From Alienimonas chondri (GTDB taxonomy: Bacteria; Planctomycetota; Planctomycetia; Planctomycetales; Planctomycetaceae): a DNA stretch of 59,380 nucleotides. The position numbers and the translations under genes were made by a program. The DNA lies in assembly GCF_013036045.1 (NCBI RefSeq), contig NZ_WTPX01000010.1, forward strand, positions 1-59,380, in the 5' to 3' direction. How positions within the stretch are numbered: the first letter of the stretch is position 1; each line of letters starts with the position of its first letter. The notes under the pieces were generated by a model that saw nothing but the letters and a program-made list of their open reading frames with translations, ran no database searches and had not been told where the DNA came from. Shown here piece after piece: positions 40,557 through 49,354 of the stretch.

Positions 40557-42514
40557 TGACTTCGTCTCTGTTGTTCGCCGCTCCGCTGTCCGCGGCCCTG
40601 CTGTGCCTGGTTCAGTCCGAGCCGGCCGACGTGGCGGCGCAAGAGGAGGCCGCGTTCAAGGCCGTGGCCGCCGCGGTGGCGCCCTCCGTCGTGCGGATCG
40701 AAACGCTCGGCGGCGTCGATACCGCGGACGGACGTCTGCTCGCGTCCGGACCCTCGACCGGCACGGTGGTCCGGGCGGACGGGTTGATTCTCACGAGCAG
40801 CGAGAACCTCGCCGGCGATCCTACGTCGATCCTGATTCGCCTGCCGGATGGCCGCCGCGTGACGGCCGAGCGGCTCGGCGAGGACGAGCCGCGCCAATTG
40901 ACGCTCCTGCGGGCGAACCTGCCCGAGGACGGGGGCGGCGTCTCTCCCGCGTCTCCCGCTGCGATCGACGAAGTACGAGTCGGCGATTGGGCGATCGCCG
41001 TCGGACGGACGTTCTCCGCGGAGAACGTGAACGTCTCCGTGGGCGTCGTCAGCGCCAAGGGGCGTATTCTCGGCCGGGCCGTGCAGACGGATGCGAAGAT
41101 CAGTCCGGCGAACTACGGCGGGCCGCTGGTCGATCTGACGGGACGCACGATCGGGATTCTGGCGCCCCTCACCGCGGACGGCGGATCCGGCGGCGTGGAG
41201 TGGTACGACAGCGGGATCGGATTCGCGGTGCCGCTGGCGGATCTCGAACCGGTGCTCGACCGTTTGGCGGCCGGCGAGACGCTCCAGGCGGGCCGGTTGG
41301 GGGTCACGTTCAAGAGCGCGAGTCTCGATGCCGAACCGATCGTCGATACCGTCCGCCCGCTCTCACCGGCGGAGGCGGCCGGGGTCCAACCGGGCGATCG
41401 CCTGGTGACCGTCGCTGGCCGGCCCGTCTCGCGGCCCGACGAAGCGAAACTGGCGTTGGGTCCGCACTACGCCGGGGACGAAGTCACGCTGGTGGTGGAG
41501 CGGGACGGCAAAGAAGAGCGGCTCTCCGCGACCCTCGTCGCCGAGTTGCCCCCCTGGCGGCCGAGCGACCTCGGCGTGCTGCCCGCCGATCCGAGGGACG
41601 CCGATGAGGCAGAGGCCGAAGGTGAGGAGGCCGACGCCGTTGCCGGGGTCGCGATCGCACACGTCTTTTCGGAGACAGCCGCCGACGGGGTCTTGGAGGT
41701 GGGCGACGTCGTCGTGGAAGCCGCGGGGGAATCGGTGGAGACGGGGGACGATCTTCGTCGGATCGTTTCCCGCCGGCCCCCGGGCACGGAACTCCTACTC
41801 AAGTTGGTGAATGGGGACACCGCGACTGCGACGCTCGGCGAGCCGCCGTCGACCGTGCCAGACACGGCGCCGTCGACGATCGATCCCAAGTCGGATCCGC
41901 TGCCGGCGGATCAGAGCGGTCGGCTGCCCCTGGAGGTGGCGGGCTTCGAGGGCCGATCGGGGGCACTGCTGGTGCCGAAGCGAGCGGGCCGCGGGGGCTT
42001 GGGACTGCTGGTGTGCTTGCCGCCGAAGGGATCGCTCACCGCCGACGACCTCTTTGATCGTTTCGGCCCCGCCGCGGAGCGCGAGGGGGTGATCCTGTTG
42101 GCCCCGAATCCCGAGAATCCGGATGGGTTCCAGCCCGGCGACCTGCCGTTCTTCGCCGCGGCGCTGGAGCAGATGCGAGAACGGTATGCCGTCGAACCGG
42201 TCCGCACGGCTCTGTACGGCACCGGGGGGCAGGGACAGACCGCTTGGCGCATCGTTCTCACGGCGAAGAGCGACTATCGAGGTTTGGTGACAGACGTGGC
42301 GCCCGCGCAGCTCGCCCCGAACGAGCCGGATCAGGCGATTGTGCCGCTGTTGATCGGCGAACCGCCGGAAGAATCCCGCGAGGCGATGCGCGAGGCCGGC
42401 TATCCGTTCGCCTATATCGAGGTGAAGACCGAGGGCGAGGAGAGCGACGCTGATCTGTCGGACGAGGCGATCGACGCGATCGTGCGGTGGGTGACGGTGC
42501 TTGATCGCATCTGA
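40556..42514 (+). CDS. HtrA-like pseudoprotease with two PDZ domains and an alpha/beta-hydrolase-like tail
   Basis: 652 residues. Seen: signal peptide 'LLFAAPLSAALLCLVQSEPA'; a trypsin-like domain (about 30-240) in which His, Asp and Ser are replaced by Glu83 ('LTSSENLAGD'), Gln114 ('DEPRQLTLL') and Tyr187 ('SPANYGGPLVD'); two PDZ domains (about 240-325, with 'PLSPAEAAGVQPGDRL', and about 350-425, with 'SETAADGVLEVGDVVVEAAG'); then a region (about 455-652) with strand-helix order of an alpha/beta-hydrolase ('LGLLVCLPPKG', 'GVILLAPNPENPDGF', 'ALYGTGGQGQTAW'), whose nucleophile elbow has Gly instead of Ser. Both halves look non-catalytic. Last gene of the operon. Confidence 0.83.
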   Translation: MTSSLLFAAPLSAALLCLVQSEPADVAAQEEAAFKAVAAAVAPSVVRIETLGGVDTADGRLLASGPSTGTVVRADGLILTSSENLAGDPTSILIRLPDGRRVTAERLGEDEPRQLTLLRANLPEDGGGVSPASPAAIDEVRVGDWAIAVGRTFSAENVNVSVGVVSAKGRILGRAVQTDAKISPANYGGPLVDLTGRTIGILAPLTADGGSGGVEWYDSGIGFAVPLADLEPVLDRLAAGETLQAGRLGVTFKSASLDAEPIVDTVRPLSPAEAAGVQPGDRLVTVAGRPVSRPDEAKLALGPHYAGDEVTLVVERDGKEERLSATLVAELPPWRPSDLGVLPADPRDADEAEAEGEEADAVAGVAIAHVFSETAADGVLEVGDVVVEAAGESVETGDDLRRIVSRRPPGTELLLKLVNGDTATATLGEPPSTVPDTAPSTIDPKSDPLPADQSGRLPLEVAGFEGRSGALLVPKRAGRGGLGLLVCLPPKGSLTADDLFDRFGPAAEREGVILLAPNPENPDGFQPGDLPFFAAALEQMRERYAVEPVRTALYGTGGQGQTAWRIVLTAKSDYRGLVTDVAPAQLAPNEPDQAIVPLLIGEPPEESREAMREAGYPFAYIEVKTEGEESDADLSDEAIDAIVRWVTVLDRI

Positions 42515-42596
42515 ACGAGAGTCTCACGCGAAACTGACGTCCGGTCCGATCCCGCGGGGCGTAGGCTGCGTCGACCCTTTCCTCTGAAGCCCCGCC

Positions 42597-43436
42597 GTGT
42601 CGTCGCCGTCGCACTATCTCGAAGCGATCGTTCTGGGAACGGTGCAGGGGGTGGCCGAGTTTCTGCCGATCTCCTCCAGCGGCCACCTCGTCATCCTGAG
42701 CGCCGTGATGGACGCAGCGACGGGGCGGGAGATCGATCCGGAGGCGAATCGCCTGTTGGTCGTCGTGCTGCACCTGGGGACGCTGGGCTCCATCCTCTGG
42801 GCCTATCGAAGGGATCTCTGGTCCGTCGCGACGAGTCCGCGATACGTCGCCGCGGTCGTCATCGCGACGTTGCCCCTCGTCGCGGTGGCGTTCTCGCCGA
42901 TCAAAGACTTACTGCAGGAAGCGTTTGATCGGCCGGACTTCGCGGGCATCTGCCTGCTGGTGACGGCGGCTTTACTCCTCGCGGGCCAGGCATTGGCGAA
43001 CCGGCCAAACGATCTGTCGACGACGGAGGACCCTTCCAACCCATCGGACGGAGGCGTCAGTCTGCCGGCGGCCGTGGCGATCGGCCTCTTTCAATCGCTC
43101 GCCCTGCTTCCAGGGATTTCGCGGAGCGGCAGCACGATCGCCGGCGGGCTGATGAGCGGCGTCGCCCGCGCGGACGCGCTGCGGTTCAGCCTGATGATCG
43201 GGATTCCCGCGATCGCCGGAGCCGGCCTCTTAGAGGCCAAATCGGTCTTCGAGACGGGCGTCAGCGTGTCCGAACTGCCGGTGGGTCCGCTGCTGGTCGG
43301 CGCGGCCGTCTCTTTTGCGGTCGGGGTCGGTGCGATCTCGCTCTTGAAGAAGGCGGTGTCGAACGACCGGCTCCACTGGTTCGCCGCGTATTGTGCGGCG
43401 GTCGGCACGGCGACGCTCGTTTGGCAGGCGCTTTAG
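42597..43436 (+). CDS. uppP: Undecaprenyl-diphosphatase
   Basis: Integral inner-membrane phosphatase that recycles undecaprenyl pyrophosphate to the monophosphate lipid carrier of peptidoglycan and other glycans. 279 residues with a GTG start at 42597. Seen: 'GTVQGVAEFLPISSSGHL' with the conserved (E/Q)xxxE and SSSGH, 'LHLGTLGSILW', and the second signature 'LLPGISRSGST'; about eight hydrophobic helices. 82 bases lie after the pseudoprotease gene. It runs into the inositol-phosphatase gene on the opposite strand, their stops overlapping by two bases. Confidence 0.95.
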   Translation: MSSPSHYLEAIVLGTVQGVAEFLPISSSGHLVILSAVMDAATGREIDPEANRLLVVVLHLGTLGSILWAYRRDLWSVATSPRYVAAVVIATLPLVAVAFSPIKDLLQEAFDRPDFAGICLLVTAALLLAGQALANRPNDLSTTEDPSNPSDGGVSLPAAVAIGLFQSLALLPGISRSGSTIAGGLMSGVARADALRFSLMIGIPAIAGAGLLEAKSVFETGVSVSELPVGPLLVGAAVSFAVGVGAISLLKKAVSNDRLHWFAAYCAAVGTATLVWQAL

Positions 43437-44224
43437 GCGTTCGCCAACTCCGCGGCCGTGGCGTCGGCCAGTGCGGCGGACGAGCAGGCCAGCAAGTTCG
43501 GCTCGGCGATGCGGAAGGGGCCGCCGTCGATCGCCCGCATTACGCCGCCCGCCGCCTCGACCAGCACGGCGCCGCCGGCTTGGTCCCAAGGTTTCAAGCT
43601 CGTGCTCCAGTAGCCGTCCAGCCGACCGCAGGCGACGTAGGCGAGATTCAACGCCGCCGATCCGCTCCGCTGAACGGTTTCGCAGCGATTCAGCATGTGG
43701 GTGAATCGGCGGACGGCGGGGTCGTCGGGGGGACTGTCGCGGGGGATGCTGCTCATCAGGAAGGCCCGCGGCAGCGTCGTGCAGGCGGAGGCCTTCATCG
43801 GGCGGTCGTTCAGCATCGCCTCGCCGCCTGCCGTGGCGAGGAATAGTTCGTCGCGGCTGGGATCGAAGACCGCCCCGACCGCGGGAACCGGGCCGTCATC
43901 GGTCAGTCGCTCCACGCCGATCGAGACGGCGTAGAACGGAAAGCCGTGGACATAGTTCCCCGTGCCGTCGAGCGGATCGATCGTCCAGCGATAGTCGCCG
44001 CCCCGTTCCTCCCGCAGTCCCTCCTCGCCGAACAGATCGTGTCCGGGGAAGGCGTCCGCGATCGCCTTCACCACCGCATCCTGCGCGGCAAGATCGGCGT
44101 CGGTGACGAGATCCTGCGGACCCTTCTCTTCGATCTCGAATCGACCGCGAAACGATTGCAGCACCGCGCCCGCCGAGCGAGCCGCGGCCGCGGCGGTGTG
44201 GGCGATTCGATCGAGGTCGGACAT
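43433..44224 (-). CDS. Inositol-monophosphatase family phosphatase
   Basis: Mg2+-dependent phosphatase of the IMPase/CysQ/HisN superfamily. 263 residues from ATG at 44224. Seen: 'LVTDADLAAQ' (first Asp), 'FGEEG' (metal Glu), 'WTIDPLDGTGNYVHG' (metal Asp cluster) and 'WDQAGGAVLVEAAGG' near the end. These are all metal ligands. Substrate could be inositol phosphate, histidinol phosphate or 3'-phosphoadenosine 5'-phosphate; the sequence alone does not decide. It follows the 2-hydroxyacid dehydrogenase gene by 70 bases on the same strand. Confidence 0.87.
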   Translation of the reverse strand: MSDLDRIAHTAAAAARSAGAVLQSFRGRFEIEEKGPQDLVTDADLAAQDAVVKAIADAFPGHDLFGEEGLREERGGDYRWTIDPLDGTGNYVHGFPFYAVSIGVERLTDDGPVPAVGAVFDPSRDELFLATAGGEAMLNDRPMKASACTTLPRAFLMSSIPRDSPPDDPAVRRFTHMLNRCETVQRSGSAALNLAYVACGRLDGYWSTSLKPWDQAGGAVLVEAAGGVMRAIDGGPFRIAEPNLLACSSAALADATAAELANA

Positions 44225-44294
44225 CACGTCGGGTCCGCGGTGCGGACCGGTCTGGGGGTGGGGCGGTGCGGGCGAACGGTCTTCGTCGCGGACG

Positions 44295-45263
44295 TCACAC
44301 GCCGTGGGGCAGAGGATCGCCGCGGAGACCGGCGAGCACGTTGTCTGCTGCCATCAGGGCCATGCCGCTGCGGGCGTGCACCGTGGCGCTGCCGATGTGG
44401 GGAAGGACGACGCAGTTCGGCAGTTCCAGCAGCGGCGAGTCCGTCGGCAGCGGCTCGGGCGTCGTGACGTCCAGCCCCGCGGCGAAAATCTTCCCCCCGG
44501 ACAGCGCCGTGTGCAGAGCGTCCTGATCGATGACCTCACCGCGAGCCGTATTGACCAGCACGGCGGTCGTCTTCATCTGGTGTAACGCATTCGCGTCGAT
44601 CAGCCCCGCGGTCGCCTCCGTCAGCGGGCAGTGCAGGGAGATGAAATCACTGTTCGCCAGCAGTTCCGGCAACTCGACATGCTTGGCGCCGAGGTCGCGA
44701 TCGGCGTCCGGCTTGGGCGAATTCGCCGTGTAGAGCACCTTCATGCCCCATCCGCCGTGACAGCGGTCCGCGAACGCGCGGCCGATCCGGCCGAGGCCGA
44801 TCACGCCCACGGTCTTGCCGGCGAGTTCCATGCCGAGGTGATCCATTGGCGCCCAGGTCTTCCAACCGCCGTCCCGCACGCTGGCGGCGGCGGGGGTGAA
44901 GCTGCGGGCCGCCGCGAGCATCAGCAGTACGGCGACGTCCGCGGTGGCGTCCGTCAGCACGTCCGGGGTGTTGCCCACCGCGACGCCATGCTCCCGACAG
45001 GCGGCGACGTCGATGTTGTTGTAGCCGACAGCGTAGTTCGCGACGACTTTCAGATCGTCGCCCGCCGCGGTCAGCACCGTTTCGTCCACCTTGTCGGACA
45101 GCATCGTCACCAGACCGGCGCACCCACGCGCCTTGTCCAGCAGGGTGTCGCGACGGGGCGGCTTCGGCTTCGGCCAGACTTCCACCTCGCAAACCTCCCG
45201 CAGACGGTCGAGACCGGCTTTGGGGATCGTGCGGGTGACGAATACGCGGGGTTTGTCGGACAT
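44295..45263 (-). CDS. D-isomer-specific 2-hydroxyacid dehydrogenase (glyoxylate/hydroxypyruvate reductase type)
   Basis: NAD(P)H-dependent reduction of a 2-oxoacid such as glyoxylate or hydroxypyruvate. 322 residues. Seen: 'VVANYAVGYNNIDVAACREH', Rossmann motif 'VGVIGLGRIGRAFADRC', then 'NTARGEVIDQDAL' (catalytic Arg), 'AGLDVTTPEPLP' (catalytic Glu) and 'LPHIGSATVHAR' (catalytic His). The 'GLDV..PEPLP' and 'PHIGSAT' signatures are closest to glyoxylate reductases; the cofactor is not certain. Four bases after purL, so cotranscribed. Confidence 0.9.
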   Translation of the reverse strand: MSDKPRVFVTRTIPKAGLDRLREVCEVEVWPKPKPPRRDTLLDKARGCAGLVTMLSDKVDETVLTAAGDDLKVVANYAVGYNNIDVAACREHGVAVGNTPDVLTDATADVAVLLMLAAARSFTPAAASVRDGGWKTWAPMDHLGMELAGKTVGVIGLGRIGRAFADRCHGGWGMKVLYTANSPKPDADRDLGAKHVELPELLANSDFISLHCPLTEATAGLIDANALHQMKTTAVLVNTARGEVIDQDALHTALSGGKIFAAGLDVTTPEPLPTDSPLLELPNCVVLPHIGSATVHARSGMALMAADNVLAGLRGDPLPHGV

Positions 45264-45267
45264 CGAT

Positions 45268-48201
45268 TCAGTATCCGGCGAAAGTGGATTGCCAAGCGGC
45301 CTTCAGGTCGGCCAGGGAAGCGTCGATCAGGGGCGAGCCGTCGGAGCCGCGGATGACGAGTCGATCGCCGTCCGTCACGGAGCCGATCTTCACGTACGGG
45401 ACGCCGGTCAGGTGCCGCTCCAGCGTCGCGGTGAGTTCGGCGGGCGCTTCGAGAAGGAACCGCGTGTTCGATTCGCTGAACAGGGCCGCGGCGTCGGAGA
45501 GCCGGTCGCCGCCGTCCGGGACGTGCTCGACGGAAAGTTCCGCCCCCAAGGCTCCGGCGAAGGCCATCTCGGCCGCGGCGACCGCGAGCCCGCCTTCGCT
45601 GAGGTCGTGGCAGGCTCTCACGCAGCCTTCGGCGATCGCCCGATGCACGGCGGCGAAGACGGCGGGGGCGGCTTCGGCATCGACGGTCGGCGGCGTGCCG
45701 CCGGTCTGGAAGAGGACGAGTCCGAGGTGCGAACCGCCCAACTCGTCTCGCGTTTCGCCGACGAGGTACAACGCATTGCCGGCCTGTTTCAGATCCATCG
45801 TCACGGCCCGGCCGCTGTCGGGCACCTGCCCCATGGCGGTGACGAGCAGCGTCGGCGGAATGGCGACGGTCTGCCGTTCGCCGCTCTCGTCGCTGTAGGC
45901 GAATTCGTTGTAGAGCGAATCCTTTCCGCTGACGAACGGCGTGCCGAGGGCGACGGCGTAGTCCTGCAGCGCGACGGCGCTGCGAACGAGCGACCCGAGG
46001 GTCTCCGGACGCTCCGTGTTGCCCCAGCAGAAGTTGTCGAGGACGGCGATCCGGCTCGGATCGGCGCCGACGGCGACGACGTTGCGAACCGCTTCGTCCA
46101 ACGCGGACTCCGCCATGCGGGCGGTGTCGAGATCGCCCAGCCGCGGGTTGATCCCGCAACCCACTGCCAGCCCGCGGTTCGACGCGTGCAGCGGCCGAAT
46201 CACCGCGGCGTCGCCGGGGCCGTCTTCCGCCTCGCCGACCAGCGGTTTGACCACGCTGTGCGCCTGCACCTCTTGGTCGTACTGCCGAATGATGAACTCC
46301 TTGCTCGCGACGTTCGGCGCCGCGAGGATCGCCAGCAGTTCGTCGGTCCAATCCGACTTGTCCGGCAGAGCCAGCGGTTCGACGGTCGCCGGGGCGTACG
46401 TCGCGGCGCGGACGATGTGGGGGCGGCCGTCGTGCAGGAAGGCCATCGCCATATCGGCGACGGTGTGTCCCTCGTACTTCAGCACGAGCCGTCCCGTGCC
46501 CGTGAACTCGCCCAGTTCGGCCACGCCCACGCCCTCGGATTCGGCGAGCGCGACGAACGCCGCGACGTTCTCCGGCGGCACGGCGAACACCATGCGTTCC
46601 TGGGCCTCGCTGATCCAGATCTCCATCGGCGACAGACCCGGGTACTTCAGCGGGGCGCGATCGAGATGCACCTCCGCCCCCGTTTCCTCGCCCATCTCCC
46701 CGACCGCCGACGAGAAACCGCCGGCGCCGCAGTCCGTGACGGCGGAGTACAACCCGCGGTCGCGGGCTTGCAGCAGCACGTCGGCGACCATCTTCTCGGT
46801 GACGGCGTCGCCGATCTGCACGGCGCCGCCGCTGACGGATTCGCTTTCCTCATGCAGATCGACGGAGGAGAAGGTCGCCCCGTGGATGCCGTCCCGTCCG
46901 GTCGCTCCGCCGAGGGCGACGATGCGATCGCCGGGCGAAACCTTCTTCGCCACTTTGTCCGCGGGAATCAGGGCGACGTTCCCGCAGAACACCAGCGGAT
47001 TGCCGAGGTAGCGATCGTCGAAGCAGACCGCGCCGTTGACGGTGGGAATGCCCATGCGGTTGCCGTAGTCCCGCACGCCGGCGACGACGCCCGACATCAC
47101 CGTCGCCGGATGCAGCACGCCCGGGGGCAGCGAATCGGCCGGGGTCGTTGGCGAGGCGAAGCAGAACACGTCCGTGCTGCACAGTGGTTTCGCGCCGAGA
47201 CCGGTGCCGAGCGGGTCGCGGATCACGCCGCCGATGCCGGTGTTCGCCCCGCCGTAGGGTTCGATGGCGCTGGGGTGGTTGTGCGTTTCGACCTTGATGC
47301 AGACGCACTGCTCGTCGTCGCCCTCGCCCTCGAAGTGCACGACGCCGGCGTTGTCCGAGAACACGCTGCGGCACCAGTCGTCGTCGCCGAGATTCGCCCG
47401 GATCGCGACCGTCGCGGCGAAGATCGTCTCCTTCAGCATGTTGCCGAATTCGACCGTCCCGTCCGGCCCCTCGTAGCGGATCGGACCGGCGAGCGTTTTG
47501 TGGGAGCAGTGCTCGCTCCATGTCTGGGCGACGCTTTCGAGTTCGCAGTCCGTCGGGTCGCGGCCGACTTCGGCGAAGTGGTCGCGGACCGTCTGCATCT
47601 CGGCCAGAGACAGGCTGAGCTGCCCCTCCTTCGAGAGCCGCAACATCGCCTCGTCGTCCATCCCCCGCAGCGGGACGACGATTTTTTCGAAGCGATACGG
47701 CTTGCCGAGGGCGAGGGTGTCGAGCGTCAGCTGACCGCGGACGACATGCTCGATGCTGTCGTTCGCCAACACCCGTCGGCACAGGCGGTCGAGCGCCGCC
47801 GGGTCGGCGCCCGGCGCCACCCAGTACTTGCGGACGCTGGCCACGTTCGTCGCCGGCACGTTCAGCCGTTGCAGCGCCCCCTTGGCGCTGCGGGCGACGT
47901 TGTCCGTCACGCCCGGCAGGAACAGGACGTTGAGAAGTTCGCCGTCTCCGATCGCGGGGGCGCTCCGCGGGGCCTCGGCGTTACACGCTGTGACTTCTGC
48001 GGTCTCGATGACGGAATCGCACAGCAACGGCACGGCGTCCCGTTCGATCTGCTCCCGGGTCAGGTCGCCCTCGATGAGGAACGAGCGGGCGGACGCCGTC
48101 GGTTCGACGGACAATCCGAGGCCCCGCGCCAGCTCCGCGGCCCGTTCGGCCTCCGCATCGCGGCGACCGGCGGCCGGGCGAATTTCGACTTCCCACAACA
48201 T
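45268..48201 (-). CDS. purL: Phosphoribosylformylglycinamidine synthase PurL with fused PurS-like N-terminus
   Basis: ATP-dependent conversion of FGAR to FGAM in purine synthesis; glutamine-derived ammonia is normally supplied by PurQ. 977 residues from the ATG at 48201. Residues about 1-170 hold two PurS-like repeats ('LWEVEIRPAAGRRDAEAE' and 'NVLFLPGVTDNVARSAKGAL'), after which comes the PurL core with 'SEHCSHKTL', 'VETHNHPSAIEPYGGANTG', 'GDRIVALGGATGRDGIHG' and 'ATDCGAGGFSSAVGEMG'-like 'VTDCGAGGFSSAVGEMG'. No C-terminal glutaminase, so a separate PurQ is required. A degraded palindrome lies between the PurS-like repeats. Start overlaps the tyrA stop by one base. Confidence 0.93.
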   Translation of the reverse strand: MLWEVEIRPAAGRRDAEAERAAELARGLGLSVEPTASARSFLIEGDLTREQIERDAVPLLCDSVIETAEVTACNAEAPRSAPAIGDGELLNVLFLPGVTDNVARSAKGALQRLNVPATNVASVRKYWVAPGADPAALDRLCRRVLANDSIEHVVRGQLTLDTLALGKPYRFEKIVVPLRGMDDEAMLRLSKEGQLSLSLAEMQTVRDHFAEVGRDPTDCELESVAQTWSEHCSHKTLAGPIRYEGPDGTVEFGNMLKETIFAATVAIRANLGDDDWCRSVFSDNAGVVHFEGEGDDEQCVCIKVETHNHPSAIEPYGGANTGIGGVIRDPLGTGLGAKPLCSTDVFCFASPTTPADSLPPGVLHPATVMSGVVAGVRDYGNRMGIPTVNGAVCFDDRYLGNPLVFCGNVALIPADKVAKKVSPGDRIVALGGATGRDGIHGATFSSVDLHEESESVSGGAVQIGDAVTEKMVADVLLQARDRGLYSAVTDCGAGGFSSAVGEMGEETGAEVHLDRAPLKYPGLSPMEIWISEAQERMVFAVPPENVAAFVALAESEGVGVAELGEFTGTGRLVLKYEGHTVADMAMAFLHDGRPHIVRAATYAPATVEPLALPDKSDWTDELLAILAAPNVASKEFIIRQYDQEVQAHSVVKPLVGEAEDGPGDAAVIRPLHASNRGLAVGCGINPRLGDLDTARMAESALDEAVRNVVAVGADPSRIAVLDNFCWGNTERPETLGSLVRSAVALQDYAVALGTPFVSGKDSLYNEFAYSDESGERQTVAIPPTLLVTAMGQVPDSGRAVTMDLKQAGNALYLVGETRDELGGSHLGLVLFQTGGTPPTVDAEAAPAVFAAVHRAIAEGCVRACHDLSEGGLAVAAAEMAFAGALGAELSVEHVPDGGDRLSDAAALFSESNTRFLLEAPAELTATLERHLTGVPYVKIGSVTDGDRLVIRGSDGSPLIDASLADLKAAWQSTFAGY
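47948..47984. repeat. Degraded relative of the mutL palindrome, inside purL
   Basis: CCGATCGCGGGGGC then CTCCGCGGGGCCTCGGCGTT resembles the mutL element in the same orientation and in the same reading frame (peptides 'NAEAPRS' versus 'NAEAPQS'). The right half matches 18 of 21 bases; the left half has a one-base indel and more mismatches, so its dyad symmetry is mostly lost. It falls between the two PurS-like repeats, again a linker. Confidence 0.45.
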
Positions 48202-49160
48202 CAATTCGTTCCTTTCAGGTCGCCGGCAAACGGCTGGCCGGCGGACGTTCTGCCGGGATGGGTCAAACTGGCCCCGATCAGCTCCGCCCGCCGATTTGCG
48301 GCGTCGGCGAGCCAAGTTTCGATGGCGTCACGATCCCGAGCGGTAAGGGCGGACCGAAGTTCGCCCAACCGATCGGTCAGACGGTCGATCGCGTCGCGGA
48401 CGGGAAACGCATTTGCGTGAAAGATGTCCGCCCACAGCCCCGGATCGCCGGCGGCGACGCGGGTGGTATCGGCGAAGCCGGTGCTGGTCAGTCGGCCGTC
48501 GCCGTGGTTCTCGCGCGAGTCCGCGTCCACGGCGAGGCAGAGCGCCGCGGCCATCGCGTGCGGCAGATGCGAGGTGCGGGCGAGCCGGGCGTCGTGGTCG
48601 CAGGCGTCCAAGACTTCGACGCGGCTCCCCAATGCCTGCCAAAAACCGGCGACGGTCGCGGTTCGCTCGCGGCTGGGGGTGCGGCAAACCACCGTCACGC
48701 GACCCTCGAAGAGGTCGGCGTCGGCATGCTCCCAGCCGGATTTCTCCGAGCCGGCGAGCGGATGGGCGGGCACGAACCGCGGTTCGTCCGGCAGGTCGTC
48801 CACGATGCTCTGTTTCACGCTGCCCGCGTCGGTGATGCAGGCTTCCGACCTGAGATGCGGAGCGTACCGGGCGATGTCCGCCGCGATGCGGCCGACGGGC
48901 GTGCACACGACCAGCAGATCGACCGACGACGCCTCCGCCGGATCGACCGCGGTGCGGGTGAGCAGCCCCGCCTCGCGGGCCGCTTCGAGCCGGGCCCGAT
49001 CCCGGCCGAATCCAATGACCTGCTTCGCGGCGCCCCGTTTCAACGCGGCGGCGGCGATCGATCCGCCGATCAGGCCGACGCCGACCACGCCGAGCGTGCG
49101 GACCGCCGGCCCGGCGCTGCTCGAATCGACCGGCGGCGGGGACGGGGAAGGGACGGGCAT
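48201..49160 (-). CDS. tyrA: Prephenate dehydrogenase
   Basis: NAD(P)-dependent oxidative decarboxylation of prephenate (or arogenate) towards tyrosine. 319 residues. Seen: a short Pro/Ser-rich leader, Rossmann motif 'LGVVGVGLIGGSIAAA', 'DLLVVCTPVGRI', 'ITDAGSVKQSI', catalytic region 'FVPAHPLAGSEKSGWEHA' and 'TSHLPHAMAAAL' (catalytic His pair). No chorismate mutase or ACT domain, so feedback control is not evident. Heads the run tyrA-purL-2-hydroxyacid dehydrogenase-IMPase. 194 bases separate it from the divergent giant gene. Confidence 0.93.
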   Translation of the reverse strand: MPVPSPSPPPVDSSSAGPAVRTLGVVGVGLIGGSIAAAALKRGAAKQVIGFGRDRARLEAAREAGLLTRTAVDPAEASSVDLLVVCTPVGRIAADIARYAPHLRSEACITDAGSVKQSIVDDLPDEPRFVPAHPLAGSEKSGWEHADADLFEGRVTVVCRTPSRERTATVAGFWQALGSRVEVLDACDHDARLARTSHLPHAMAAALCLAVDADSRENHGDGRLTSTGFADTTRVAAGDPGLWADIFHANAFPVRDAIDRLTDRLGELRSALTARDRDAIETWLADAANRRAELIGASLTHPGRTSAGQPFAGDLKGTN

Positions 49161-49354
49161 CGGCGCGGGAGTCTACGGCCCCCGGCCGTCCATTACAGCC
49201 TCGCCAAGCCGCATCAAACCTTGCCGCTGCGACCCGTTTCCACCGACGCAACCTCACCGGCACGACCGCCGCCGTCATCGACATCTACGGAGCGCGTCGA
49301 TGGGAGTGACCGGGGCCGGGTTGAAAAGCCCGCTCCGCCTGCGCTAATGCCAGG

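Noticed and set aside
45091-48420. Plus-strand frame of 1109 codons over purL
   Set aside because: Antisense to purL, whose motifs are clear; the product has no motifs.
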